Below are positions 34,626-41,372 of a DNA stretch of 41,372 nucleotides, piece after piece. How positions within the stretch are numbered: position 1 is the first letter of the stretch; every line of letters starts with the position of its first letter. The translations under genes and the position numbers were made by a program. This DNA comes from Crocinitomicaceae bacterium (GTDB lineage Bacteria > Bacteroidota > Bacteroidia > Flavobacteriales_G > Salibacteraceae). A model generated the notes under the pieces. The model worked only from the letters and a program-made list of their open reading frames with translations, was not told the origin of the DNA and made no database searches. Location of the stretch: NCBI GenBank assembly GCA_002713215.1, contig PAVO01000054.1:1-41372 (forward strand). The letters are read 5' to 3'.

Positions 34626-35437
34626 CGTACAACCACAACTGAATCAATAAACAGATCCTTTTTAGGCCAATCCCTGGAATCGGTTTCCACTTCTGTTATT
34701 TTAGATACTACCGAATTCCCTGAAATTATTTCACCAAACACCGTATGTTGTCCATCCAAATGAGCTGCTCCAGGATATTTCATATAATATTCCCGCTGTT
34801 GTTTTGAGTAAACATACTTATGTTCCCTTTCATAAACATCCAGCGTAGGTTTGTTGTATTGTGTTCCTTCCACAAAGTAAAACGCATACGGATCAGATCG
34901 TTTATCCGGGTTTTCGCCGTATCTCCTCGCTGCTGCAATGGCTCCTTTTTTGTGAAATCTATGTTTTTTCATTTCCGCAGGAACCGTGTACCTACCAATA
35001 TTCTGTTTTATGGCTGCATGGTCTTCATCGAATGTGCCACCGGATTGCGCAATAAAATTCATTACTACGCGGGTAAATACACTGCCATTTAGAAATCCTT
35101 TTTTACTCATCATAATAAAGTTTGCCCGATGGAGCGGAGTGTCTTTATAGAGGCGTGCTTTAATCAGGCCCTTGCTCGTATATATCTTTACTATGGTTTC
35201 CGGGTTTTTCTTTCCATACTCAAGCAATCTTTGCTCAACGTTTTCGTCGGTTATTGGATTTTTTGGTCTCTTTTCTTTTGGCTTTGGTTTAGCATATTCA
35301 ATTAGCGATTGCTTGGGTTTAGCCTTTTTCTTAACCGGTTTACCTTCTTCTACATTGTTTTTTACCGGTTCTTCTTCACATCCATTGAGTAGACAAAAAG
35401 CCAGAAAACATACTGCTATCAGAATTGCTGTTCTCAA
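34622..35437 (-). CDS. Cyclophilin-type peptidyl-prolyl isomerase lipoprotein
   Basis: This encodes 271 residues. The lipoprotein signal ends CLLNGC (Cys about 20) and is followed by a Lys/Pro/Glu-rich linker. The cyclophilin domain (about 80-271) has YKDTPLHRANFIMMSKKGFLNGSVFTRVVMNFIAQSGG, with the catalytic Arg in FTRVV and the F.IQ.G motif altered to FIAQSGG, and HTVFGEIISGNSVV near the end. An insert of about 45 residues with many Tyr and Lys separates the core motifs, as in many Bacteroidota periplasmic isomerases. It probably helps fold exported proteins. Its start overlaps the end of the upstream histidine kinase gene by four bases, so the two are co-transcribed. Confidence 0.9.
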   Translation of the reverse strand: MRTAILIAVCFLAFCLLNGCEEEPVKNNVEEGKPVKKKAKPKQSLIEYAKPKPKEKRPKNPITDENVEQRLLEYGKKNPETIVKIYTSKGLIKARLYKDTPLHRANFIMMSKKGFLNGSVFTRVVMNFIAQSGGTFDEDHAAIKQNIGRYTVPAEMKKHRFHKKGAIAAARRYGENPDKRSDPYAFYFVEGTQYNKPTLDVYEREHKYVYSKQQREYYMKYPGAAHLDGQHTVFGEIISGNSVVSKITEVETDSRDWPKKDLFIDSVVVVR

Positions 35438-37503
35438 TTTTTGCTTTGTTTTTCCGGTAGTGAAACCACAAAAGTACTGCCTTCTCCATGGTTAGATTCA
35501 ACGGAGATCTTTCCTGAGTGCAGATCAATAAATTCTTTACAGAGTATCAATCCCAGGCCTGTTCCTTTTTCGTTGTTGGTCCCTGTCTGATTAAAATGCT
35601 TTCCTATTTTAAACAAACTATCCAGCTGTTCGGGTGTCATACCAATTCCGTTATCTTCAACGGTAACTTTTATCCAGTCATTTTCTTTGGTCGAAGTTAT
35701 TTTAATGGTCCCATCTTTTTTCGTGAATTTAATGGCATTCGAAATTAGGTTTCCAAACAAGGAATTAAGCATATAATCATCACATTCAAGCTCTGCGTTT
35801 TCGTTGGCATCAAATGAAACCGAAATTCCCTTGGAAGAAGCCAGGTTTTGCATTAATTGAATATTCGAATTGATAATTGAATTTACATTATGGAATGTTG
35901 GCTTAAATTCAATAAGCCCCTTTTGAATTCTGGCCCATTCCAACAAGTTGGTTAGTAGGTTGTTGGCATTGGCCGATGACTTAACCAACGTTGCCAGGTA
36001 TTCTTCCTGTTCCTTGCCCGTCAAATCATCTTTTTGAGTTTTAAAGATTTTCAGCGCAGTGTATAAACCACTAATGGGGTTAATTAAGTCATGAGCAATT
36101 ATGGAGAAGAACTTGTCTTTTGAATCTACCGCCAATTCGAGTTCGCTATTGAGTCGCTCCAAATCTTGGTTTACTATCTTTTTCTGCTTCAGCTGATAGA
36201 AGAAGTGAGTCCCAGCAATTAGGGACAGTAATAGAATGATGCAGACCGATACCAGTATCACATAATTCTTGGAGCTTTCACTTTCCAGTAATAGTATTTT
36301 GTTCTTGCTGATGGTTCGTTGATGTCTTTCTTCAAGTCTTGCAAAGTCCTTGGATTTCCGAGATGAAAAAATTTCGTTCCTGGTGGTCCAGTAAAGGTCG
36401 AGGTATTCCAGTGACTTTTTATAATCGCCATATTCCCAATATATTTCTTTAAGCAGAAGGTACAGTTTATAATTCGGCTCATCTATTGCAGCATAAGTGG
36501 CTTTGGCTTTTTTAGCATTCTCCAGAGCAAGTTTTAAATGGTGTTTTTTTACATCCTTATTGGGAATCATATCGGCATTATTGCTTTGTCTGACCGAGTC
36601 TCTGCTCAAATCAAGAAATAATTGGCCAAACCCTCTAAGATCAAACGCAACCCCATTAATGTTGCCCAGCTTTTCATCAATTTCAAGCGCTTTTTTGTAA
36701 GATTCGAAAGCCTTTCCATATTCGCCCAGGTTATTGTAGACCAGGCCCAGGTTGCCCAGGTTATTTGACTGAGCAAATTGGTTGTTTAATGCGCTATCGA
36801 TACCTATGGCTTTTAGAAAATATTCTTCGGCTTCTGAATAGTTTGACTGATTTAAATAAACCAACCCAAGATTGCCATACACGTTGGCAATTTGGGATCG
36901 ATCATTTAGATTTTCGAAAACTTTAAGTGCTCTGGAATAGTATTCCATGGCTTTCCCATATTCACTTTGTTGATCGTAAAGGTTGCCCAAATTTCCAAGA
37001 ACAACGGCCTGATCTTTTTGTGATCCTCGTGATTCCTGAATTTCCAACGATTGCAGGAAGTAATCCAGTGCGGAATTGTATTCCTGCTGATATTGATAAA
37101 CAATGCCAATGTTACCCAGCACCTCACCAACTCCTACCTGGTCATTAATTTCTGTAAAAAGTTTTAAGGAAATATCGTATGCATCCAGCGATTTGGAGTA
37201 ATCGTCAATTATTGAATAGTACACTCCCAGGTTCTTGTTGCTTTGTGCAATCCCGGTTTTGTATTTAATAGATTTGGCTAGCGATAATGCTGCAGTACTG
37301 TACTCAAGGCATTTGGAAGGATTTGATCTATAGTATTGAAAGCCAATATGATTAAGAAGATCAACCTTCAACTTATCGTTTTGCTCTAATTCAACTGCTT
37401 TTTCAAGGGAATCTAGGTTGATTTTCTGAGAAAAACATATATGAGTTGAAAGACCAATTAATAGGAAAATAAAAAGGTAGTTTAATTCAAATAGTCGCTT
37501 CAT
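35434..37503 (-). CDS. TPR-containing membrane sensor histidine kinase
   Basis: This encodes 689 residues. A signal peptide (about 1-25) is followed by some seven tetratricopeptide repeats (about 40-300) of the type LGNIGIVYQYQQEYNSALDYFLQSL, then a helical stretch, one membrane helix (about 413-435), a coiled coil, HisKA with H471 in SIIAHDLINPISGL, and HATPase_c with N box NLISNAIKF, G1 DNGIGM and G2 GTGLGLILCKEF. The TPR part is periplasmic, a Bacteroidota-specific sensor design. No response regulator is adjacent. The gene is first in a two-gene unit with the cyclophilin lipoprotein. The N-D-L in place of the usual H-E-L/H-D-L-R-x-P (HDLINP) is common in this subgroup. Confidence 0.93.
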   Translation of the reverse strand: MKRLFELNYLFIFLLIGLSTHICFSQKINLDSLEKAVELEQNDKLKVDLLNHIGFQYYRSNPSKCLEYSTAALSLAKSIKYKTGIAQSNKNLGVYYSIIDDYSKSLDAYDISLKLFTEINDQVGVGEVLGNIGIVYQYQQEYNSALDYFLQSLEIQESRGSQKDQAVVLGNLGNLYDQQSEYGKAMEYYSRALKVFENLNDRSQIANVYGNLGLVYLNQSNYSEAEEYFLKAIGIDSALNNQFAQSNNLGNLGLVYNNLGEYGKAFESYKKALEIDEKLGNINGVAFDLRGFGQLFLDLSRDSVRQSNNADMIPNKDVKKHHLKLALENAKKAKATYAAIDEPNYKLYLLLKEIYWEYGDYKKSLEYLDLYWTTRNEIFSSRKSKDFARLEERHQRTISKNKILLLESESSKNYVILVSVCIILLLSLIAGTHFFYQLKQKKIVNQDLERLNSELELAVDSKDKFFSIIAHDLINPISGLYTALKIFKTQKDDLTGKEQEEYLATLVKSSANANNLLTNLLEWARIQKGLIEFKPTFHNVNSIINSNIQLMQNLASSKGISVSFDANENAELECDDYMLNSLFGNLISNAIKFTKKDGTIKITSTKENDWIKVTVEDNGIGMTPEQLDSLFKIGKHFNQTGTNNEKGTGLGLILCKEFIDLHSGKISVESNHGEGSTFVVSLPEKQSKN

Positions 37504-37618
37504 TCCTCACTAACACTTACTTCACTAAAGTAATTTTTTTTTGATACCAATTATTGCGGGTTTAATTTAAGTTTAAGCATGAATTCAACAACGATGTGCG
37601 AATCAAAACGCACAGTTT

Positions 37619-37770
37619 AAGGATAATGTGGGAATAGCCGTCATTCCTTGCTTGACAAGGAACCGACAAAGGAGCTCAGTGAAACTAATCTAGTGTTATT
37701 TCCAGATTCCTGCTTTCACAGGAATGACGTTTCTTTTTATAAAGTAGTTTCTTTAACCCACATTATTCTT
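37619..37770. repeat. Intergenic inverted-repeat element, copy 2 (MITE-like)
   Basis: The ends AAGGATAATGTGGG (37619-37632) and CCCACATTATTCTT (37757-37770) are inverted with one mismatch. Nested inside are GTCATTCCT (37640-37648) and AGGAATGAC (37720-37728), and a hairpin core at 37687-37708 that is 20/22 identical to 4355-4376 of copy 1. It lies in the 416-base gap between the divergent kinase and AraC genes. The rest of the gap shows no gene. Confidence 0.7.
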
Positions 37771-37925
37771 TAATAGCGCTTATTTAAAATCCTTAATGGA
37801 CAAGATTGATATTCCATTTACAATGAATAAGGGTTGAAGAAAATAGCTCCTACCACTTGTCAAGCCAATATCACCACTTCTCATTTTCATTCATGGTTCG
37901 GAATTTGTGTATTGTATAATTGATT

Positions 37926-38774
37926 ATGAATTTTTACCAGGAATTTGGTGTAGGTAAAGAACTCGAACCCTTTGTAGAGTGTTTTTGGTTGCTATACGTT
38001 GACGAAGGCATTAGTGGGGTAAGCAAAATTCTTCCCGATAGTTCTTCCGAACTAATATTTACGCGGTATGCTGTTTCGAGAAAGAACAACATAAACTCTA
38101 AACTTCTTTTTTCAGGAAAATCTCATTTAACCACCTTAAAGCTCAATGAGCAAAACATTAAACTAGGGCCACGGGTAGAGTTTATCGGTGCAAGACTTAA
38201 AGCACACGCAACTTCGTGTTTTTGGAATTTGCGGGATACCACCGAAATTGACCAGGTAATTGACGCAAGGAACTTGTTTCCAAGGCAATTCATTAATCGC
38301 ATTGAATTATTGGAATCTAAATTGCCTTATGGAATTCGGCTGTCAATACTTCATGATCTATTGACTTCCCAACTAAAGATCAGCAATGAATTCTCCTTCC
38401 AAAAATTGACACAGGCAATTCAGGCAATTGAGGCGACTAGGGGGAACATTAAGGTAAACGAATTATCCTCCAACCTCAACTGTAGTTCAAAGACCATAGG
38501 GAGGTATTTTATTAAATACGTTGGTGTAACACCCAAGGTATATGCACGACTTTACCGGTTTCGCTGCTTTCTGATATATCATTTAAATCATCGGGAAATT
38601 TCAATGAATCAATGTGCTATGAAATTTGGTTATTACGATGAAAACCATTTGTACAAAGAGATAGAAACATTGTTATCCAAAGAATCGCAGCAATTGCTAA
38701 AAGGCTATTCCCAAAAAAAGTTTAACCTGCAAAACTACCTCTTACAAAACAACAAGGCCGCCATTGCAAACTAA
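37926..38774 (+). CDS. AraC family transcriptional regulator
   Basis: This encodes 282 residues from the ATG at 37926. A TTG two codons earlier is possible. The N-terminal part (YQEFGVGKELEPFVECFWLLYVDEG...ILPDSSSELIF) is the cupin-like domain seen in Bacteroidota AraC proteins (DUF6597 type). The C-terminal part (about 175-270) holds two helix-turn-helix units, NIKVNELSSNLNCSSKTIGRYF and ISMNQCAMKFGYYDENHLYKEI, with the GVTPKVYARLYRF linker. The G-Y-x-D-x-x-H signature of the second helix is intact. The target genes are unknown. It stands alone, divergent to the TPR kinase. Confidence 0.9.
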   Translation: MNFYQEFGVGKELEPFVECFWLLYVDEGISGVSKILPDSSSELIFTRYAVSRKNNINSKLLFSGKSHLTTLKLNEQNIKLGPRVEFIGARLKAHATSCFWNLRDTTEIDQVIDARNLFPRQFINRIELLESKLPYGIRLSILHDLLTSQLKISNEFSFQKLTQAIQAIEATRGNIKVNELSSNLNCSSKTIGRYFIKYVGVTPKVYARLYRFRCFLIYHLNHREISMNQCAMKFGYYDENHLYKEIETLLSKESQQLLKGYSQKKFNLQNYLLQNNKAAIAN

Positions 38775-38803
38775 ATGACAAGGCCTTGAATTTGTATTAG
38801 ATT

Positions 38804-39349
38804 TTACAGTTTTCCATAAAAGGATTGACTGCCATCGTTTTCATCCTCACTCATATGAAAATGATAATACATGGTATACAACTCGTAATGGGAAATTACA
38901 CCATCATTGTTTTGGTCCATATTGTCAAAAGCCGCTTCTGCATCACTCTGTGAGTTTCTAAACGAACGAAAAAATGCAGTATAATCTTCCTTCGACAACA
39001 CACCGTCATCATCAGAGTCGATTATGGGAAAAATGTCATCAAAAAATGGTTTAATAAAACGGTAATAGTTTTTGTCATTGGCCAGTGCCAGGACATAATA
39101 GCTTATAAATTCCTCCTCTGAAACAACGCCGTCTTTATTTTCGTCCGCAATGTGAATGAGGTTGTTCCAATGCAGAGTAAATGCAGTCCTGAAATTAGAG
39201 TCTCGTTCGCCACCAACGGTCCAGCCAAATTGCTCCGCAAAATGGTCACAGATTCCATCAATGTCATCAAGATCCAGAACGCCATTTCCATTAGCGTCAT
39301 AAAACTCGAATACTCGTTTAACTTTTTGTAGTCTAAAATCGCTTAACAT
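38804..39349 (-). CDS. Four-EF-hand calcium-binding protein
   Basis: This encodes 181 residues from the ATG at 39349. An upstream ATG at 39406 would add 19 residues, but that stretch is far more AT-rich than the gene, and related bacterial EF-hand proteins open with MLS(D/E)F. Four calcium loops are visible: YDANGNGVLDLDD, ADENKDGVVSEEE, DSDDDGVLSKED and DQNNDGVISHYE. All keep the 1,3,5,12 acidic pattern, so up to four Ca ions could bind. It resembles calerythrin and calexcitin-type proteins of actinobacteria and eukaryotes. It has no signal peptide and is probably a cytosolic calcium buffer or sensor. Confidence 0.88.
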   Translation of the reverse strand: MLSDFRLQKVKRVFEFYDANGNGVLDLDDIDGICDHFAEQFGWTVGGERDSNFRTAFTLHWNNLIHIADENKDGVVSEEEFISYYVLALANDKNYYRFIKPFFDDIFPIIDSDDDGVLSKEDYTAFFRSFRNSQSDAEAAFDNMDQNNDGVISHYELYTMYYHFHMSEDENDGSQSFYGKL

Positions 39350-39680
39350 GTTTAATAGTTTAATTAATTGAGGTGGCAATTTAATAATTAATTGCATGGT
39401 TTCCAATGAATTCAGGCTGCCAATTGATGATCGGTAACCGCAGTGTATAAGCTCAATTCAGGAATCACCAACTCCGATTCAGGAAAAACCGAAGCCACTT
39501 TAACTCTTTTTTAAAACTTGAAATCAATTGCAATTTGCAGCTCAAAAGTTAAAATATGCCTTTTAACGAAGTCTAGAATTCATTTATATAGATGAATATC
39601 CATTCATCAAGCTGTCTGTTTATTACTAGAAGCTGTGGTCCCTTTTACTGGAAATTTGATTCATACTACAGGTTTCAGGA

Positions 39681-40337
39681 ATGATAAAATTGACAGATGT
39701 ATCCAAATCCTATTTAATCCATGGAAAGGAAGAACTGGCTTTAAGCAAGTTAAACTTGGACATTAATAAGGGTGATCTGATTGATATAACCTGCTGCAAT
39801 TCACTTGAAAAAAGGGCAATTACCAATTTATTGGGTTTGCTGGAAGTTCCTGACTCCGGAAACATAAAGTACTTCGATACAAACATTGAGAGTAAAAGCT
39901 TATCCATTCTGCCAGAATTAAGAAAGAATAAAGTTGGATTTGCTTTTTATAGGTTCAGTCTAATCGATGAGCTTACTGTTTTTGAAAACGTTGCTCTTTC
40001 TCTTATATATCGCAATGGTCTGATTAGAAACAAGAAGGAAAAGGTATTTCGAGCCTTAGAGTTTTGTAGACTCTCAAAACATGCCAAAAAGTTTCCAACG
40101 AAACTTGACGCTTTCAGTCAAAAGAATGTAGTTCTGGCCAGAACGTTGGTTAATAAACCTAAAGTAATTCTAACTGATTTTGTTAAGCCAGGTAGTACCG
40201 ATAGTCAATTCCTGGAACTTTTCTTCCGGCTAAATAAACTGGGAACAACGGTTATTTCCATTTCGGAGTCTCAAGATGGCCTCGATACAATGAAGGTTAC
40301 AAGTATCAATAAACAAGTAAACAATGTAAAATCTTAA
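39681..40337 (+). CDS. Degenerate ABC transporter ATPase homologue (LolD/MacB type)
   Basis: This encodes 218 residues, full length for the family, with no internal stops. The fold is clear: MIKLTDVSKSYLIHGKEELALSKLNLDINKGDL at the start, LRKNKVGFAF then LIDELTVFENVALSL after the Q-loop position, and VVLARTLVNKPKVILTD before Walker B. Every catalytic motif is altered. The Walker A site reads CCNSLEKRAIT with no GxGKS/T, the Q-loop Gln is Tyr (Y90), LSGGQ is LDAFS, the Walker B Glu is Phe (TDFVKPG), and the H-loop His is replaced (ISES). It should not hydrolyse ATP. No permease gene is nearby. The next gene, a T9SS cargo, starts 11 bases downstream. Confidence 0.85.
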   Translation: MIKLTDVSKSYLIHGKEELALSKLNLDINKGDLIDITCCNSLEKRAITNLLGLLEVPDSGNIKYFDTNIESKSLSILPELRKNKVGFAFYRFSLIDELTVFENVALSLIYRNGLIRNKKEKVFRALEFCRLSKHAKKFPTKLDAFSQKNVVLARTLVNKPKVILTDFVKPGSTDSQFLELFFRLNKLGTTVISISESQDGLDTMKVTSINKQVNNVKS

Positions 40338-40348
40338 TCCAAAGTATT

Positions 40349-41179
40349 ATGAAAAGAATTATCTCGTATAGAAATATTGGTATCTGCACTTTTTTTTTAG
40401 CGGCTGCTATATCAGGAGTATCACAAGTAATCGATCAGGATCATTCCGGAACTTCTGAGAAGTTTAGCATTATTGATGATCATCCGGCTGGTCAATCTTT
40501 TATTCCTTTTACAGAAGGGCGGTTATTTAGTGTTGCATTGGATATTTCGGCGAAGGAGTGTTATTTCGATACAACTCTGGATAAAATGTTACTTGAAATA
40601 GGAATTAGAGAAGGGAAGGGGCTTGCAGGTAAATTATTGAGCAGGGATAGTGTTGAAATTAGCCTTCCGTTTTCCAGAAAATTTTTAGAAGTGCCAATTG
40701 AATCAAAACCTAAACTACGGAGAAATAAAACCTATACAATTACAGTCACCAATGTTATAATCAAATATTGTGAGCCCATATCTAAGGTTCCTAATTATTT
40801 AAATTGGTATCACTCCGATACAAATTCATATAGTAAAGGAGAAGGATTCTACTTTACTAGCGCCGGTCATAGCGATTTTTACTTTAAAACTTACTTGCTT
40901 CCGGAAACAACTTCTATATTTGATTCGAAAGAGTCAATTGGTTCTGTCAATGGCCTGGTTTATCCCAATCCGAGTGCAGGTGTTTTTCAACTTACATTAG
41001 ACAAAAACTTGGTATCTAGGCTTACTCTGTTCAATATGTATGGTAGGGAAGTGTTAACTGAACAAGTGTTTTATTCCAATAGCGAACAACTTAATTTAGA
41101 AGGTTATCCAAATGGAATCTACTTTCTGACCATTGAATCCAATGGAGAAAGTAGAACCATTAAGTTGTTGAAGGAATAA
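40349..41179 (+). CDS. Secreted T9SS cargo protein of unknown function
   Basis: This encodes 276 residues. The signal peptide ends near AISGVSQ (about residue 26). A beta-rich domain of about 160 residues follows (AGQSFIPFTEGRLFSVALDIS, then KTYTITVTN), resembling carbohydrate-binding-like or lectin-like jelly rolls but not assignable. The C-terminal type A T9SS domain starts VYPNPSAGVFQL and ends PNGIYFLTIES...KLLKE. It should reach the cell surface. It lies 11 bases after the degenerate ABC ATPase gene and is likely co-transcribed with it. Confidence 0.82.
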   Translation: MKRIISYRNIGICTFFLAAAISGVSQVIDQDHSGTSEKFSIIDDHPAGQSFIPFTEGRLFSVALDISAKECYFDTTLDKMLLEIGIREGKGLAGKLLSRDSVEISLPFSRKFLEVPIESKPKLRRNKTYTITVTNVIIKYCEPISKVPNYLNWYHSDTNSYSKGEGFYFTSAGHSDFYFKTYLLPETTSIFDSKESIGSVNGLVYPNPSAGVFQLTLDKNLVSRLTLFNMYGREVLTEQVFYSNSEQLNLEGYPNGIYFLTIESNGESRTIKLLKE

Positions 41180-41201
41180 GTGTTTAATTTGATTGAAATC
41201 G

Positions 41202-41372
41202 CTACTTTAGGATGGTAACGTTTCCAAACTCTTCGTGCCTTTTCTTAACGTCCTTCTTGTCACCTGTGGTAACCTTCCAGGTATAGACACCATTGGGAGC
41301 AATTTCATCCGTTCCTGCACTTACTCCATCCCAGTATTGATCATAATCGTAGGTTTCAAACACCAGTTTGCC
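41202..41372 (-). CDS. 3' end of a gliding-motility-type (CHU_C) T9SS cargo gene, partial
   Basis: The last 56 codons and the stop of a minus-strand gene whose 5' part lies beyond the right edge. The translation begins GKLVFETYDYDQYWDGVSAG and contains PNGVYTWKVTT near its middle, ending NVTILK. The F.T.D....WDG......PNGVY.WKV pattern is that of the gliding-motility-associated C-terminal domain (type B T9SS signal), found on large adhesins and surface proteins. The rest of the protein cannot be seen. Confidence 0.85.
   Translation of the reverse strand, partial: GKLVFETYDYDQYWDGVSAGTDEIAPNGVYTWKVTTGDKKDVKKRHEEFGNVTILK

Noticed and set aside
1-41372. CRISPR array, prophage or insertion sequence with transposase
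   Set aside because: No regularly spaced direct repeats, cas genes, phage structural genes or transposase frames were seen. The only mobile-looking elements are the short non-coding inverted repeats.

Overview
The window is a stretch of chromosome from a member of the Bacteroidota, most likely Flavobacteriales-like. The evidence is three proteins ending in type A Por/type IX secretion (T9SS) sorting domains, one gliding-motility-associated (CHU_C-like) C-terminal domain at the right edge, several promoter-like TAnnTTTG -7 elements of the Bacteroidota type, a DUF4153 membrane protein, an NfeD/flotillin pair, and low-GC DNA with almost no Shine-Dalgarno sequences. Genus cannot be read from the sequence.

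Layout. Positions 1-7513 hold two small secreted unknowns, a class I methyltransferase, a DUF4153 membrane protein, a large secreted M14 zinc carboxypeptidase with a T9SS tail, and tRNA-Asp(GTC) with its own promoter and terminator. Positions 7514-12399 hold TruA, a DUF2007-like membrane protein, and an operon of NfeD, flotillin, a small unknown and an HMG-CoA lyase-like enzyme. Positions 12396-18019 hold envelope and stress functions: a secreted unknown, a TlpA thioredoxin, MsrA lipoprotein, a GNAT acetyltransferase, a multi-PAS histidine kinase and a VanX-type D-Ala-D-Ala dipeptidase.

The highlight is 18108-28317, a compact biosynthetic locus. Its first transcription unit is translationally coupled throughout: FAD oxidoreductase, two related methyltransferases, type III polyketide synthase, FabL-like enoyl reductase, FabZ-like dehydratase and FabF-like ketosynthase. 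After a convergent DksA/TraR zinc-finger gene comes a second unit: acyl carrier protein, AcpS-like phosphopantetheinyl transferase, MMPL/RND transporter and a small membrane protein. I infer that a dedicated mini fatty-acid synthase makes an acyl starter on the private ACP, the type III PKS extends and cyclises it to an alkylresorcinol or alkylpyrone, the FAD enzyme and methyltransferases tailor it (as in the Srs phenolic-lipid pathway of Streptomyces griseus), and the RND protein exports it. The locus has no ketoreductase of its own.

Positions 28599-41372 hold a T9SS leucine-rich-repeat protein, a UspA tandem-domain protein, a stand-alone IF2_N-domain protein with a charged tail, a DEAH helicase, a cyclophilin lipoprotein, a TPR histidine kinase, an AraC regulator, a four-EF-hand protein, a full-length ABC ATPase relative that has lost essentially every catalytic motif, a T9SS cargo protein and the 3' end of a gliding-type cargo gene. 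Four intergenic regions carry GTCATTCC-type inverted-repeat (MITE/REP-like) elements. Two of these, 33 kb apart, are clearly related copies.
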